This document shows positions 25,977 through 35,993 of a DNA stretch of 64,000 nt, in pieces. A program made the position numbers and the translations under genes. This DNA is from VXPQ01 sp965116435 (GTDB taxonomy: Bacteria; Bacteroidota; Rhodothermia; Rhodothermales; VXPQ01): NCBI GenBank assembly GCA_965116435.1, contig OZ220686.1, positions 868,001 through 932,000 on the forward strand, written 5' to 3'. Below the pieces are notes generated by a model. It worked only from the letters and a program-made list of their open reading frames with translations. It did no database searches and was not told where the DNA came from. The stretch's first letter is position 1; the number at the start of each line of letters is the position of its first letter.

Positions 25977-28241
25977 TCAGAAATCCAGCGTGAGCGAAAG
26001 GTTCGGCAGCGGCACGGGAATCTGGGGTATGTCGTTCCGCTCGATATTCGCCGCGTCGGTAAAATCGAATAAATAAAACCAGATGTTGCGGCGGGCGTAG
26101 GCGTTGAGCACCTGCGCTTGCAGTTCGCAATCCGCGCCGAACAGCCTGGTAAACCAGGAGACGCCTGCGTCCAGACGATGGTACGCCGGCAGGCGGCGGT
26201 TGTTGTATTTCGTGACCAACACGTTGGACCAGTCCGAATCGAACGGCGAATGGACGAGGCGGTATTGCGCAAGCGGTTCGGTGTAGGCCTGCCCGGTCGC
26301 ATACGTCCAGACGGCGCTGGCCCGCCACGCACGCGATATGTCCACATTGAGCACGGTCTTTACGTCCAGCGTCCGGTCGTATTTGGGCGTATAGAACCGG
26401 AAGTCGTTGACCTGCGGAAACCGGCGACGGGTACGGCTCAGCGTACTGGACACGAACCCGTTTACGCGCCCTTGCGGACGCTGCACAATCATTTCGAGGC
26501 CGTAGGCGTCGCCCTCCCCGAAGCGAAACAATTCGGCGTAGTCCAGGCCCGCCACATCCGATACGAACGGATCCCATTCGAAGAGATTCTGCATCGTACG
26601 GTAATACGCCTCCACATCCAGGTTGAATCCAAGCGGAGAAATATGCTTCGCACCGATGACGGCCTGGTTCCCGTACGACGGACGCACCCCGTCCCCCGTG
26701 GCCAGCCAGGTATCGAACCCGGAAAAAATTTCGCTGGTGATGAGGGTAAGGAACTGGTAGTGCCGTCCGTAGGCGGCCTGCAGGCGCAAGGCGGGCGTAG
26801 GTTCGTATTCGAACGACAAACGCGGGGCCGCCCGAACAAACCCGCCTTCTTCGAAATAATTCCCCCGCACGCCGCCTTCGATGGTGACGCGGGGCGACGG
26901 ACGCCAGCGGGCCTGTGCATACGCCGAAGAATACACGCTTCGGGTCAGCCAGTCGATGGCGGTTTCCTCATTGAAATCCGTACGAAAACGCAAGGTCAAA
27001 AAGCCTGTCCAGAACCCGGCTTTCGCGGAAATATTCCCTCTCGGAATGTATTCGAAGTCGCCCTTGACGGAAAGATCGCCTACCGTGTTGCGGTTCTCGA
27101 TGGGCGTGGCCGCCAGTTCGATGACCGGCTTGCTGAAATACCTCGATCCGGTGAACGTAAAATTGGAGAAGAGCTGTTGCGAAAAAAGATGAGTCCAGTT
27201 CATGCTCAACGTGCTGTTCCCGTACCGGATATTGGCGTTGGCGTCTTCCACAATTTCAATGTCGAGCACATCTTGCCCGGCGTAAAACGCAAGCGAAAAG
27301 AAATCCTTGTCCGACAAATCGACATTGAATTTTCCGTTCACGTCCAGGAAGTAAAACGCATCCGGTATGCCCTCGATGTCGGCCTGGCGCATAAAATACA
27401 GGAGCGGTTCTATGGTGGACCGCCGCATAGCCAGCATATAGGAACCGCGACGCCAGGGCCCCTCGACAATGGCCCGCGACGACAGCAGGCCAATGCCCAG
27501 GCCCGCATCGAATTCGCGGCGGTTTCCGTCCCGGTTGTAGATGTCGAGCACCGACCCGAGGCGTCCGCCGTACTCGGCAGGAAAGCCGCCCTTGTACAGC
27601 CGCACATCCTTGATGGCGTCCGGATTGAACGTTGAAAAAACGCCGAAAAAATGGGACGGGTTGTAGATGGTGGTGCGATCGAGCAAAATAAGCGTCTGAT
27701 CCGGCCCGCCGCCCCGGATATAAAGGCCGCTCGAATAATCCGAGGACGCCTTCACGCCGGGCAACAATTGCAGGGATCGAAATACGTCCGGCTGCAAGAG
27801 GGCGGGCAGCGATTTGACGAGTTGCGTCTGGAGTTGCTGCGTGCCGATCTTGCGCGCTTCGTACAATTCATCCCCCTCTGCGGTTACGGTGATTTCTTCG
27901 ATATCCTGCTCTTCGGGGAGGAGTTCGATATCGAGGCGCCGCTGCTCGCCCGGGGCCAGTTCGAGCTCCAGAAGCTCCGTGCGATATCCGATGTAGGACA
28001 CCGAAAGCGTCAAGGCGCCCGGCGGAATGTTCGCTATCGCATAGTATCCCGAATTGTTCGTGGCGGCCCCGATCAGGGAACCCTCCACGCGCACATTCGC
28101 CAGAAGCAGCGTTTCCCCGGAGGCGCTGTCGCGGACATACCCGCTGAGCGCGGCGGGTTCCAGGGCAGCGTCCTGGGCGAAGGCTGCTCCTGCAAACGCT
28201 GCGCACAAAACGAGCGGCAGAAGCCGGTGCGGAATACGCAT
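25977..28241 (-). CDS. TonB-dependent receptor with carboxypeptidase-regulatory-like domain
   Basis: 754 residues from the ATG at 28241, chosen because it starts the signal peptide (MRIPHRLLPLVLCAAFAGAA, cleavage near AFAQ); the longer frame upstream is not signal-like. Residues about 30-110 form a CarboxypepD_reg-like beta-sandwich (LSGYVRDSASGETLLLANV; GYYAIANIPPGALTL). The plug follows at about 135-235 ('ALLQPDVFRSLQLLPGVKASS', 'GLYIRGGGPDQTLILLD', 'KGGFPAEYGGRLGSVLDI'), then a beta-barrel of about 500 residues ending in the aromatic Phe of 'LTLDF', normal for BAM recognition. It imports an unknown substrate using TonB energy. It is the first gene of a two-gene operon with DUF4249 and diverges from gyrA. 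Confidence 0.9.
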   Translation of the reverse strand: MRIPHRLLPLVLCAAFAGAAFAQDAALEPAALSGYVRDSASGETLLLANVRVEGSLIGAATNNSGYYAIANIPPGALTLSVSYIGYRTELLELELAPGEQRRLDIELLPEEQDIEEITVTAEGDELYEARKIGTQQLQTQLVKSLPALLQPDVFRSLQLLPGVKASSDYSSGLYIRGGGPDQTLILLDRTTIYNPSHFFGVFSTFNPDAIKDVRLYKGGFPAEYGGRLGSVLDIYNRDGNRREFDAGLGIGLLSSRAIVEGPWRRGSYMLAMRRSTIEPLLYFMRQADIEGIPDAFYFLDVNGKFNVDLSDKDFFSLAFYAGQDVLDIEIVEDANANIRYGNSTLSMNWTHLFSQQLFSNFTFTGSRYFSKPVIELAATPIENRNTVGDLSVKGDFEYIPRGNISAKAGFWTGFLTLRFRTDFNEETAIDWLTRSVYSSAYAQARWRPSPRVTIEGGVRGNYFEEGGFVRAAPRLSFEYEPTPALRLQAAYGRHYQFLTLITSEIFSGFDTWLATGDGVRPSYGNQAVIGAKHISPLGFNLDVEAYYRTMQNLFEWDPFVSDVAGLDYAELFRFGEGDAYGLEMIVQRPQGRVNGFVSSTLSRTRRRFPQVNDFRFYTPKYDRTLDVKTVLNVDISRAWRASAVWTYATGQAYTEPLAQYRLVHSPFDSDWSNVLVTKYNNRRLPAYHRLDAGVSWFTRLFGADCELQAQVLNAYARRNIWFYLFDFTDAANIERNDIPQIPVPLPNLSLTLDF

Positions 28242-28528
28242 GGGGAAAGGTCGCCTCGGAGGCAGGGCGGGAGAATACAGACCCTTTTGTTTTCGCCCGA
28301 AGGGGGGAAAGGTTCCAGGGGAGCGGAAGCCCAATCCTCCCTCCATAACCCCTTCACCAAATTTTCCCATAATCCCTTGAATCTTAATGACTTCTGGGGG
28401 GACGAGGGGTAGGTGGGGCGTTGCGTTATCGGGGAAAATTTCGTATTTTGTCAGGATATGGCCTTTTTCGGACGCGCTCCGGGAGGGCCAGGACATTTTC
28501 AGGCATTTCCAACCCCTGCGTAACCTGC

Positions 28529-31183
28529 ATGGAACCGAACGACTCCCGGATTATCCCGATAAATATCGAGGAGGAAATGAAGTCCTCCTACATCGATTAT
28601 TCGATGTCGGTGATTGTAAGCCGGGCCCTGCCGGACATCCGGGACGGGCTGAAACCCGTACACCGGCGCGTGCTGTACGGCATGAGCGATCTGGGCCTGA
28701 CGGCCGGCTCCAGCTACAAAAAGAGCGCCCGCGTCGTCGGGGAAGTGCTGGGGAAATATCATCCGCATGGAGATTCCTCGGTGTACGACACCATGGTGCG
28801 AATGGCGCAGGAGTTCTCCATGCGTTCCCCGCTGGTGGACGGGCAAGGGAATTTCGGGTCCATCGACGGGGACGCCGCCGCCGCCATGCGGTACACGGAG
28901 GCCCGCATGACGCGCATCGCCGAGGAGATGCTGCGCGACATTCAGAAAGAAACGGTCGATTTTCAGGATAATTTCGATGGTTCCCTCGAGGAGCCGACCG
29001 TGCTCCCTGCAGCAATCCCCAACCTGCTCCTGAACGGTTCCGACGGCATCGCCGTGGGCATGGCCACGAAAATCCCGCCGCATAACCTGAAGGAAACGAT
29101 CGACGCGGTCATCGCCTGGATCGAGAACCCCGATATCGGCGTCGAAGGCCTGATGAAACACCTGCCGGCGCCCGATTTTCCCACGGGCGGCATTATCTAT
29201 GGCTATGCCGGCGTAAAGGACGCGTACGAGACAGGCCGGGGCCGCATTGTGATGCGCGCCCGGATGCACGAGGAAGAAATCCGGGCAAATCGCACCGCGC
29301 TCGTCATTACGGAAATACCCTATCAGGTCAACAAGAGTTCGCTCCTCGAAAAAATCGCGCAGTACGTCAAGGAAAAACGCATCGAGGGCATCAGCGATCT
29401 GCGCGACGAATCCGACCGGGACGGCCTGCGCATCGTCATTGAGATCAAGAACGACGCCATGCCGCTGGTCGTGCAGAACCAGTTGTACAAATACACGCAG
29501 TGCCAGCAGTCCTTCGGCGTAAATATGGTGGCGCTGGTGAACGGGCGCCCGAAAACGATCACGCTGCAAGACGCCGTACGGCACTACGTAGAGCACCGGC
29601 ATGAAATCGTGGAGCGGCGCACGCAGTTCGATCTGCGCAAGGCGCAGGAACGGGCGCACATCCTCGAAGGCCTGACGATCGCGCTGGACCATCTGGATCA
29701 GGTCATTACGATTATTCGTCATTCGGACGACACCGATGCGGCCCGCACCAATCTGATGCGCGGCGTCTATCCCGAACGGTTGACGGCGGCGCAACTCGAA
29801 CGGCTGGGGTTGCCTCCCGCGGACGGCTCCATGTTTTCGCTTACGGAAGACCAGGCCAACGCCATTCTTGCGCTGCGGCTGAGTCGTCTGACGGGCCTCG
29901 AACGCCAGAAAATCGAACGGGAATACCAGGAAGTCCTCGAGGAAATAACCCGCCTCGAACGTATCCTCGCCGAACGCGCGCTGCGGATGCAGATCATCAA
30001 GGACGAACTGGCGGGGATCCGGGAAAAATACGCGGATGCGCGGCGCACCGAGATCGACTATATGGGAGGCGGCGATTTCGTGATGGAGGACATGATCGAA
30101 GAGGAACAGGTGGTCGTCACCATTTCGCACCAGGCGCTGATCAAGCGGACCCCGCTTGCAGAGTACCGTCAGCAGGGACGAGGCGGGATCGGCATGAAAG
30201 GAAGCGGCAAACGGGACGAGGATTATATCGAACATATGTTCGTCTCGTCCACGCACGACTACTTGCTGTATTTCACCGATCACGGGCAGTGCTTCTGGCT
30301 TCGCGTCTACGAGATACCGGAAGGGTCGCGCACGGCGCGAGGCCGGTCCATCCGCAACCTGATCCAGATCGATCACGAAGACCGCGTGCGGGCGGTGCTC
30401 GCCGTGTCCAAAGCAGAGTTCGAGGACGAGGCCTTCCGCCAAACCCATTACGTGGTCATGGCCACCCGCAAGGGCCTGGTCAAGAAAACGGTGCTGGACG
30501 CCTTCAAACGCCCCTTGCGGTCGGGCATCATTGCGATATCGGTGGTGGAGGGAGACGAACTGCTCGAAGCCCGCCTTACCGACGGAAACGCCCATATATT
30601 TCTGGCTTCGTCCGGCGGCAAGGCCATTCGTTTCGACGAAAAGGAAGCCCGTTCCATGGGCCGCAACACGCGCGGCGTCAAAGGCATTGCGCTGCGCCCG
30701 AACGAAGAGGCCATCGGCATGGTGGTGGCGGCGGAAAACGGGGAGCGCGAAATTCTCGCCATCAGCGAAAACGGGTACGGCAAGCGCAGCCACATGGAAG
30801 ATTACACGCCGCAGGCGCGGGGCGGCATGGGCCGCATCACGCTCAAAACGACTGAACGGGTGGGGCCGCTGGTCGCTATTCGAGACGTGGCGAGCGACGA
30901 CGACCTGATGATCGTAACCCGGAACGGCCTGATGATCCGCATGAACGTAGGCGACATTTCGGTGCTGGGCCGGAATACGCAGGGCGTCCGCCTCATTCAC
31001 CTGAAGGAAAGCGACGCCATCGCCGACGTCACGCGCCTTGTGCTTGAGGAAGACGACGAGGAGACAGATTCAGCAGCAGAGGCAGAAGCCGGGGCGGAAG
31101 CCGAATCAGAAGCAGGGGCAGCGGCAGAGACCGGCGCGGAGTCAGAAACAGAGACAGGAGCAGAAAACGCGCCCGAAGCGTAG
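28529..31183 (+). CDS. gyrA: DNA gyrase subunit A
   Basis: 884 residues from the ATG at 28529. GyrA introduces negative supercoils with GyrB. The active-site Tyr is at 122 (AAMRYTEARM) and the quinolone region keeps Ser83 and Asp87 (HPHGDSSVYDTM), the sensitive-type residues, with numbering identical to E. coli. The breakage-reunion domain is followed by a C-terminal six-bladed wrapping domain; the GyrA box region reads QQGRGGIGMKG, a variant of the canonical QRRGGKG. The last about 45 residues are a Glu/Ala-rich acidic tail. The longer in-frame start upstream adds non-conserved residues. It is convergent with the aminotransferase gene, 4 bp apart. ParC is the alternative, but the box and tail favour GyrA. 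Confidence 0.93.
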   Translation: MEPNDSRIIPINIEEEMKSSYIDYSMSVIVSRALPDIRDGLKPVHRRVLYGMSDLGLTAGSSYKKSARVVGEVLGKYHPHGDSSVYDTMVRMAQEFSMRSPLVDGQGNFGSIDGDAAAAMRYTEARMTRIAEEMLRDIQKETVDFQDNFDGSLEEPTVLPAAIPNLLLNGSDGIAVGMATKIPPHNLKETIDAVIAWIENPDIGVEGLMKHLPAPDFPTGGIIYGYAGVKDAYETGRGRIVMRARMHEEEIRANRTALVITEIPYQVNKSSLLEKIAQYVKEKRIEGISDLRDESDRDGLRIVIEIKNDAMPLVVQNQLYKYTQCQQSFGVNMVALVNGRPKTITLQDAVRHYVEHRHEIVERRTQFDLRKAQERAHILEGLTIALDHLDQVITIIRHSDDTDAARTNLMRGVYPERLTAAQLERLGLPPADGSMFSLTEDQANAILALRLSRLTGLERQKIEREYQEVLEEITRLERILAERALRMQIIKDELAGIREKYADARRTEIDYMGGGDFVMEDMIEEEQVVVTISHQALIKRTPLAEYRQQGRGGIGMKGSGKRDEDYIEHMFVSSTHDYLLYFTDHGQCFWLRVYEIPEGSRTARGRSIRNLIQIDHEDRVRAVLAVSKAEFEDEAFRQTHYVVMATRKGLVKKTVLDAFKRPLRSGIIAISVVEGDELLEARLTDGNAHIFLASSGGKAIRFDEKEARSMGRNTRGVKGIALRPNEEAIGMVVAAENGEREILAISENGYGKRSHMEDYTPQARGGMGRITLKTTERVGPLVAIRDVASDDDLMIVTRNGLMIRMNVGDISVLGRNTQGVRLIHLKESDAIADVTRLVLEEDDEETDSAAEAEAGAEAESEAGAAAETGAESETETGAENAPEA

Positions 31184-31187
31184 CAAG

Positions 31188-32525
31188 TCAGGCGATCTGC
31201 CGCAGCGCCGCGTCCATGCGGTCTATTCCCTGGTCCAGGTCCTCCGTCGAAACTATGAGCGGCGGACGGAAACGCACGGACGACACGCCGCACCCCAGCA
31301 TAAACAGCCCCGCTTCGTAGCACTGCGCAAGAAATGCAGCGCGGCGTTTCGGGTCGGGGAGATCGAACGCGCACATCAGGCCCCGGCCCCGCACATTGCT
31401 GACGCAGGCATGCGTAGCGGCCAGTTCGCCGAGGCGCATAAGCAAGTGCGCGCCCCGCTCGTCCACCTTGCGCACAACGTCCTCTTCCTCCATGACCTCC
31501 AGAATCCGGTCGAAACGCACCATATCCGCGAGGTTGCCGCCCCAGGTCGAGTTGATGCGGCCCGGCAACCGGAATACGTGATCGGCGACCTCATCCATCT
31601 TCGGGCCGGCCAGCACCCCGCACACCTGCGTCTTTTTTCCAAAGGAGATGAGGTCCGGACGCACGCCAAGCGCCTGGTGCGCCCAGAATCGTCCGGTAAT
31701 GCCCACGCCGGTCTGCACTTCGTCGAAAATGAACAGGGCGTCGTTTTCGTGCGCCAGGTCCCGCAGGCGAAGGAAAAATTCCGGGCGAAAATGATTGTCT
31801 CCCCCTTCGCCCTGAATCGGCTCGGCGATCACGCACGCGATGTCGTGTTTGCGCGTGCTGAAATGCGCCTTGGCCTGTTCGAGCGCGGCGGCTTCGGCCT
31901 CCGCTACCGCGTCCAGGTGCTCGGCGAGGGGATGCGCAATCTTCGGGTTCGGTATCCGCGGCCAGTCGAACACAGGAAAATGCCGGGTCTTGTGCGGATC
32001 GGTGTTCGTAAGCGAAAGCGTATAGCCGGAACGTCCGTGAAACGCCTCCCGGAGATGCAGCGCCTGCCTGCCGAGGTCGCCGGAGCACCCCTTGGCCTGG
32101 TTCTTCCGGACCTTCCAGTCGAACGCCGCCTTCAGGGCATTCTCCACGGCAAGGGCGCCCCCGGAAATAAAAAACGCATAGGGCAGATAGTCCGGAATGG
32201 CCACGCGCCCGAACGTCCGGGCGAACCGCGCCATATGCCCGGTGGCGATATCGGAATTGGTGACCTTGTGGAGGGCGGCTTCCAGCAAGCGCTCCCGAAA
32301 ATCGGCGTCGTCCACAAGGCCCGGATGATTCATGCCCAGTACGCTGGTGGCGAAAAAACCGAAAAAATCGAGATAGTCCTGGCCCGTGCGGGCATCCCGG
32401 AGATATACGCCCCGACTGCGTTGCATGTCCAGCACCAGCGGATTCATGCCGCCCACCAGCACATGCTCGGACAGAATGCGGCGGACATCCCCCGGAGATA
32501 CGGGATTCGAAGAAAGGGCGTTCAT
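31188..32525 (-). CDS. lat: L-lysine 6-aminotransferase
   Basis: 445 residues, a class-III PLP aminotransferase. The characteristic Lat text is present: 'GGMNPLVLDMQRSRGVYL', 'YLDFFGFFATSVLGMNHP' and the PLP-lysine loop 'SFGKKTQVCG' (Lys297 or 298) with the cofactor Asp in 'FIFDEVQTG' (268). It transfers the epsilon amino group of lysine to 2-oxoglutarate, giving 2-aminoadipate semialdehyde, which cyclises to piperideine-6-carboxylate: the first step of lysine catabolism or of piperideine-derived products. It is monocistronic by position, tail-to-tail with gyrA, and 273 bp from lipA. Confidence 0.9.
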   Translation of the reverse strand: MNALSSNPVSPGDVRRILSEHVLVGGMNPLVLDMQRSRGVYLRDARTGQDYLDFFGFFATSVLGMNHPGLVDDADFRERLLEAALHKVTNSDIATGHMARFARTFGRVAIPDYLPYAFFISGGALAVENALKAAFDWKVRKNQAKGCSGDLGRQALHLREAFHGRSGYTLSLTNTDPHKTRHFPVFDWPRIPNPKIAHPLAEHLDAVAEAEAAALEQAKAHFSTRKHDIACVIAEPIQGEGGDNHFRPEFFLRLRDLAHENDALFIFDEVQTGVGITGRFWAHQALGVRPDLISFGKKTQVCGVLAGPKMDEVADHVFRLPGRINSTWGGNLADMVRFDRILEVMEEEDVVRKVDERGAHLLMRLGELAATHACVSNVRGRGLMCAFDLPDPKRRAAFLAQCYEAGLFMLGCGVSSVRFRPPLIVSTEDLDQGIDRMDAALRQIA

Positions 32526-32798
32526 AACAGCAGGCGAAGCATGGCGAAAAAACGGCAGCGAGAAGCAGGCGCCTTCATCTCTCTCAATATATCAACATCC
32601 TGATAGGCGTGAAGGATTCCGGGGATCCGATCCGGCGCTCATTCGTATCTTTTCGCCCGGAAAATTCCGGGGAGTTTGTTCCGGCGCCGCGCCTGTTCCC
32701 GGGCGGCGCACTACGGCTCCTGCTACAGTGATTACACGCCTATTACACACTGAATTACTACTACGGCTACGTCTCCACCCGCGCTACCCTTCCGATTC

Positions 32799-33800
32799 AT
32801 GCCTCGCCCGCCCGCAGAACAGCCCCGACGCCCCGGCGACATCCGGCTCGAACGGGTGAAAAAAGCACCCTTGTTCTCTTCCGGCGACGGGGATCCCGGC
32901 ATGTTCGAGCTGCCGGTCGTACAGCAACCGGACGTCGCCAATGCCCGGGGGCGACGCCCGGACTGGCTCCGCGTCAAACTCCCGTACGGACCGGCCTACC
33001 GAAACGTTGCGCAAATCATTGAGGAGCACAGCCTGCACACGGTCTGTCAGAGCGCCCGGTGTCCCAATATGGGAGAATGCTGGAGCGCAGGCACAGCCAC
33101 CTTCATGATTCTGGGCAACGTATGCACCCGGTCCTGCGGTTTTTGCGCCGTGATGACCGGGCGACCGCCCAAAGAACTGGACTGGGACGAACCGGACCGC
33201 GTCGCCGAGGCCGCCCGCCTCATGGAACTGACGCATGCCGTCGTGACCAGCGTAAACCGCGACGAACGCAAAGACGGGGGCGCCCCCATCTTTGCAGCAA
33301 CCATCCGCAAGATTCGCGAAGCGCGCAAAGGCTGTACGGTCGAAGTGTTGATTCCCGATTTTCGGGGAGATCAGGAGGCCCTGCAACAGGTCATCGACGC
33401 ACGCCCGGACATCATGAACCACAATGTGGAAACGGTCCCGCGCCTCTACCGTCGCGTCCGGCCCCAGGCCGATTACAAGCAGTCGCTGGAGGTGCTTCGC
33501 ATTTCGAAGGAAGCCGGATTGCGCACGAAAAGCGGCATCATGGTGGGGCTGGGCGAAACGGAGGCGGAGGTGCTGAAACTCATGGACGATTTCGCGGCGA
33601 ACGGGGTAGACGTGATGACCATCGGGCAATACCTGCAACCCACGCGCATGCATTTGCCGGTCGAGGAATTCGTGCATCCGGATACGTTCGCATACTACAA
33701 AACCGTCGGCGAAGCCAAGGGGATCGATCATGTGGAAAGCGGCCCCCTCGTGCGCTCGTCCTACCACGCCGAACGGCACGTACGTTCCGATGCAGCCTGA
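32799..33800 (+). CDS. lipA: Lipoyl synthase
   Basis: 333 residues, a radical-SAM enzyme that inserts two sulfurs into octanoyl-lipoyl domains. The auxiliary cluster Cys are at 83, 88 and 94 (TVCQSARCPNMGECW) and the radical-SAM CxxxCxxC at 109, 113 and 116 (VCTRSCGFC). The C-terminus keeps the cluster-ligating Ser in 'RSSYHAE'. The start at 32799 gives a Pro/Arg-rich leader of about 34 residues before 'MFELPVVQQPDVANARGRR', so an internal start at Met35 is possible. The 273-bp gap upstream holds no gene. Ndk follows 96 bp downstream on the same strand. Confidence 0.95.
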   Translation: MPRPPAEQPRRPGDIRLERVKKAPLFSSGDGDPGMFELPVVQQPDVANARGRRPDWLRVKLPYGPAYRNVAQIIEEHSLHTVCQSARCPNMGECWSAGTATFMILGNVCTRSCGFCAVMTGRPPKELDWDEPDRVAEAARLMELTHAVVTSVNRDERKDGGAPIFAATIRKIREARKGCTVEVLIPDFRGDQEALQQVIDARPDIMNHNVETVPRLYRRVRPQADYKQSLEVLRISKEAGLRTKSGIMVGLGETEAEVLKLMDDFAANGVDVMTIGQYLQPTRMHLPVEEFVHPDTFAYYKTVGEAKGIDHVESGPLVRSSYHAERHVRSDAA

Positions 33801-33896
33801 GCGGACGCCCCGACCGAACGCGCAGCGACGACGGCCCGGACCGTTCCGCCCGCAACCCTTGCGTACTTTTTTACCCATTTACCCCATGCAGAGCAT

Positions 33897-34322
33897 ATGG
33901 AGCGCACGCTCGCCATTCTGAAACCCGATTGCGTCCGCAAGGGCCTCGTCGGAGAAGTCATTCGCCGCATTCAGGAAGCCGGATTCGTCCTGCGCGCCCT
34001 GCGGATGCAGCAACTCACCCGCCAGGAAGCCGAAGGGTTCTACGCCGTACACAAGGAGCGTCCGTTCTTCGACGAACTGACGGCGTTCATGTCCAGCGGC
34101 CCCTGCGTCCCCATGGTGCTGGAAAAAGAAAACGCCGTGGAAGATTTCCGCGCATTGATCGGCGCCACCGATCCGGCGGAAGCCGAGGAAGGCACCATCC
34201 GGCGGGCTTTTGCGGACAACAAGGGCCAAAATATCGTTCACGGATCCGATTCTGTCGCCAATGCAACCCTTGAAACCGGCTACTTTTTCTGCGGCCGCGA
34301 GCTGGTGGCGCGCGGGGCCTGA
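33897..34322 (+). CDS. ndk: Nucleoside diphosphate kinase
   Basis: 141 residues, the normal length for the family. It transfers the gamma phosphate between nucleotides through a phospho-His intermediate, here His115 in 'QNIVHGSDS'. The N-terminus 'MERTLAILKPDCVRKGLVG' and 'VVMVLE'-like 'VPMVLEKENAV' are standard. The stop is followed 4 bp later by the start of the NamZ-like lipoprotein, so the two are likely co-transcribed, although no functional link is obvious. Cytoplasmic. Confidence 0.95.
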   Translation: MERTLAILKPDCVRKGLVGEVIRRIQEAGFVLRALRMQQLTRQEAEGFYAVHKERPFFDELTAFMSSGPCVPMVLEKENAVEDFRALIGATDPAEAEEGTIRRAFADNKGQNIVHGSDSVANATLETGYFFCGRELVARGA

Positions 34323-34326
34323 CGGC

Positions 34327-35619
34327 GTGCGCCTCGCACTCCTTGCCGCGCTCCTTTTTTGCTCGGCATGCAGCGAGGCCTCCGAACGACCCGCACGACC
34401 CGATGCGGACGCGGCGCCGTGCGACCTCACCCCCTGCGCCCCCGTTAAAACGGGCGCCGAAGCGCTCATGGAACGCGGGTTCGACCTGCTCGACGGAAAA
34501 CGCGTCGGACTGGTGGTCAACCATACCGCCCGCGTCGACACGACCCACCTGATCGACCTTGTGGCCGCCGCGCCGGGCGTGGAGCTTGCCGCGGTTTTCG
34601 GACCGGAACATGGCCTGCGCGGCACGGCGGACGCCGGAGAAAGCGTCGCCGACGGACGGGACGCACGCACGGGCGCCCCCGTGTACAGCCTCTACGGAGC
34701 CACGCGCAAGCCGACCCCGGACATGTTGCGCGACATCGATATGCTGGTGTTCGACATTCAGGATATCGGCGCGCGGTTCTACACGTACATCTCTACGATG
34801 GGGCTGGCCATGCAGGCCGCGGCGGAACAGGACATCCCGTTCGTGGTGCTGGATCGCCCGAATCCGCTTGGAGGGCGCTACGTTTCGGGCTTTGCGCTCG
34901 AACCGGAGCATACGTCCTTCGTGGGGCAATACCCCATTCCCATGGTCCATGGCATGACCGTGGGCGAACTGGCCCACATGATCCGGGATCGCGCCATGAT
35001 GGAAGGTCTGGACGCGCTGGACCTTCAGGTTGTCGAAATGGAGGGCTGGCGCCGCGATATGCTCTGGCCCGACGTCGGGCTGCCCTGGATTCCGCCCAGC
35101 CCCAACATCCCGGATTTCGAAACCGCGCTCGTCTATCCCGGCGCCGTTTTTTTCGAGGCCACGGCGGCCAGCGAGGGACGAGGCACCTTGCAGCCCTTCG
35201 TGCAGGTCGGCGCGCCCTGGCTGGATGGACAGGCGGCCGCCGATTCCCTCAACGCGCAGGGCCTTCCGGGCGTACGGTTCGAGGCCGCGTCCTTCACCCC
35301 GACAAGCATACCGGGCATGGCGTCCCGCCCGAAACTGGCGGAGCAACCCCTTGAAGGCATTCGCCATATCCTGACCGACGAGCGCACATTTCAACCGGTA
35401 GAAACCGGCATCCATGTGCTCGACGTATTCTGGAGGCAGGCAGCAAACGTCGAGGAGGAGTTCGTCAACCGTCCCGCCGGGCTGGCCCGCCTTGCCGGCA
35501 CAGAGCGCCTGCTTGACCTGTTGCGGCAGGGCGCATCGCCCGAAACCATTGCCGCATCGTGGGAACGCGATGTGGCCGCCTTCCGCGAAGCGCGCGCCGC
35601 CTCGCTACGCTATCCGTAA
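34327..35619 (+). CDS. DUF1343 lipoprotein, exo-beta-N-acetylmuramidase NamZ-like
   Basis: 430 residues if read from the GTG at 34327, which begins a short lipoprotein signal (VRLALLAALLFCSAC, lipid Cys about residue 15) directly after ndk; ATG starts further upstream lie inside ndk. The DUF1343 body is unmistakable: 'RVGLVVNHTARV', 'VFGPEHGLRGTADAGE', 'LVFDIQDIGARFYTYISTM', 'PFVVLDRPNPLGG'. Characterised members (NamZ, family GH171) remove terminal MurNAc from peptidoglycan fragments during cell-wall recycling. The stop codon touches the dispersed repeat at 35619, which may form its 3' end. Confidence 0.88.
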   Translation: MRLALLAALLFCSACSEASERPARPDADAAPCDLTPCAPVKTGAEALMERGFDLLDGKRVGLVVNHTARVDTTHLIDLVAAAPGVELAAVFGPEHGLRGTADAGESVADGRDARTGAPVYSLYGATRKPTPDMLRDIDMLVFDIQDIGARFYTYISTMGLAMQAAAEQDIPFVVLDRPNPLGGRYVSGFALEPEHTSFVGQYPIPMVHGMTVGELAHMIRDRAMMEGLDALDLQVVEMEGWRRDMLWPDVGLPWIPPSPNIPDFETALVYPGAVFFEATAASEGRGTLQPFVQVGAPWLDGQAAADSLNAQGLPGVRFEAASFTPTSIPGMASRPKLAEQPLEGIRHILTDERTFQPVETGIHVLDVFWRQAANVEEEFVNRPAGLARLAGTERLLDLLRQGASPETIAASWERDVAAFREARAASLRYP

Positions 35620-35691
35620 GGATGCACTAATCAAGGATGCACTGATCAAATCCACTTCGATCAGCGCTTCACGGACTTAATCAGAGCATCC
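35619..35691. repeat. 57-bp palindromic repeat with a partial copy in front
   Basis: GGATGCACTGATCAAATCC (35635-35653) and GGACTTAATCAGAGCATCC (35673-35691) are 19-base inverted arms (16 of 19 matching), around a 19-base centre. Inside, GCACTGATC and GATCAGCGC can form a second, competing hairpin. A truncated copy, GGATGCACTAATCAA, precedes it at 35620. It lies between the convergent NamZ-like and DUF3098-like genes. Confidence 0.85.
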
Positions 35692-35705
35692 TGAAGACCA
35701 TGCGG

Positions 35706-35993
35706 CTACGGAACCATAGGGCGGGATTTTTTCGGCGCTTCGTCCTTCCCGGAGGAGCGCACGAGAATAGCCCAGATGATCTCCAGATACCCGCCCAGAA
35801 TGATCAGCGGGGCTACGTACAAGGAAATGAATCCGTCTACCTCGTTCTCAATGCGCATCATGGCGTAGCCCAGCACCACCATCGCGACGCCCAGAAGAAG
35901 CAATACATAATTTTTGCGGCGAAACACCATGCGCGTACCGCGCCGCCCCTTGCGGGCCTGTGGCGTGCGACGTCGTCCAGAAGGTCTTGCCAT
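35706..35993 (-). CDS. Small two-helix membrane protein, DUF3098-like
   Basis: 95 residues. An Arg/Lys-rich N-terminus (about 25 residues) is followed by two membrane helices, 'YVLLLLGVAMVVLGYAMM' and 'LYVAPLIILGGYLEIIWAIL', separated by a short acidic loop, and a charged tail. The pattern matches DUF3098, small inner-membrane proteins of Bacteroidota with no known function, often near division or cell-wall genes. A start at Met22 would give a more typical family length. Its neighbours here are PBP4 and MreD, consistent with envelope context. Confidence 0.65.
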   Translation of the reverse strand: MARPSGRRRTPQARKGRRGTRMVFRRKNYVLLLLGVAMVVLGYAMMRIENEVDGFISLYVAPLIILGGYLEIIWAILVRSSGKDEAPKKSRPMVP

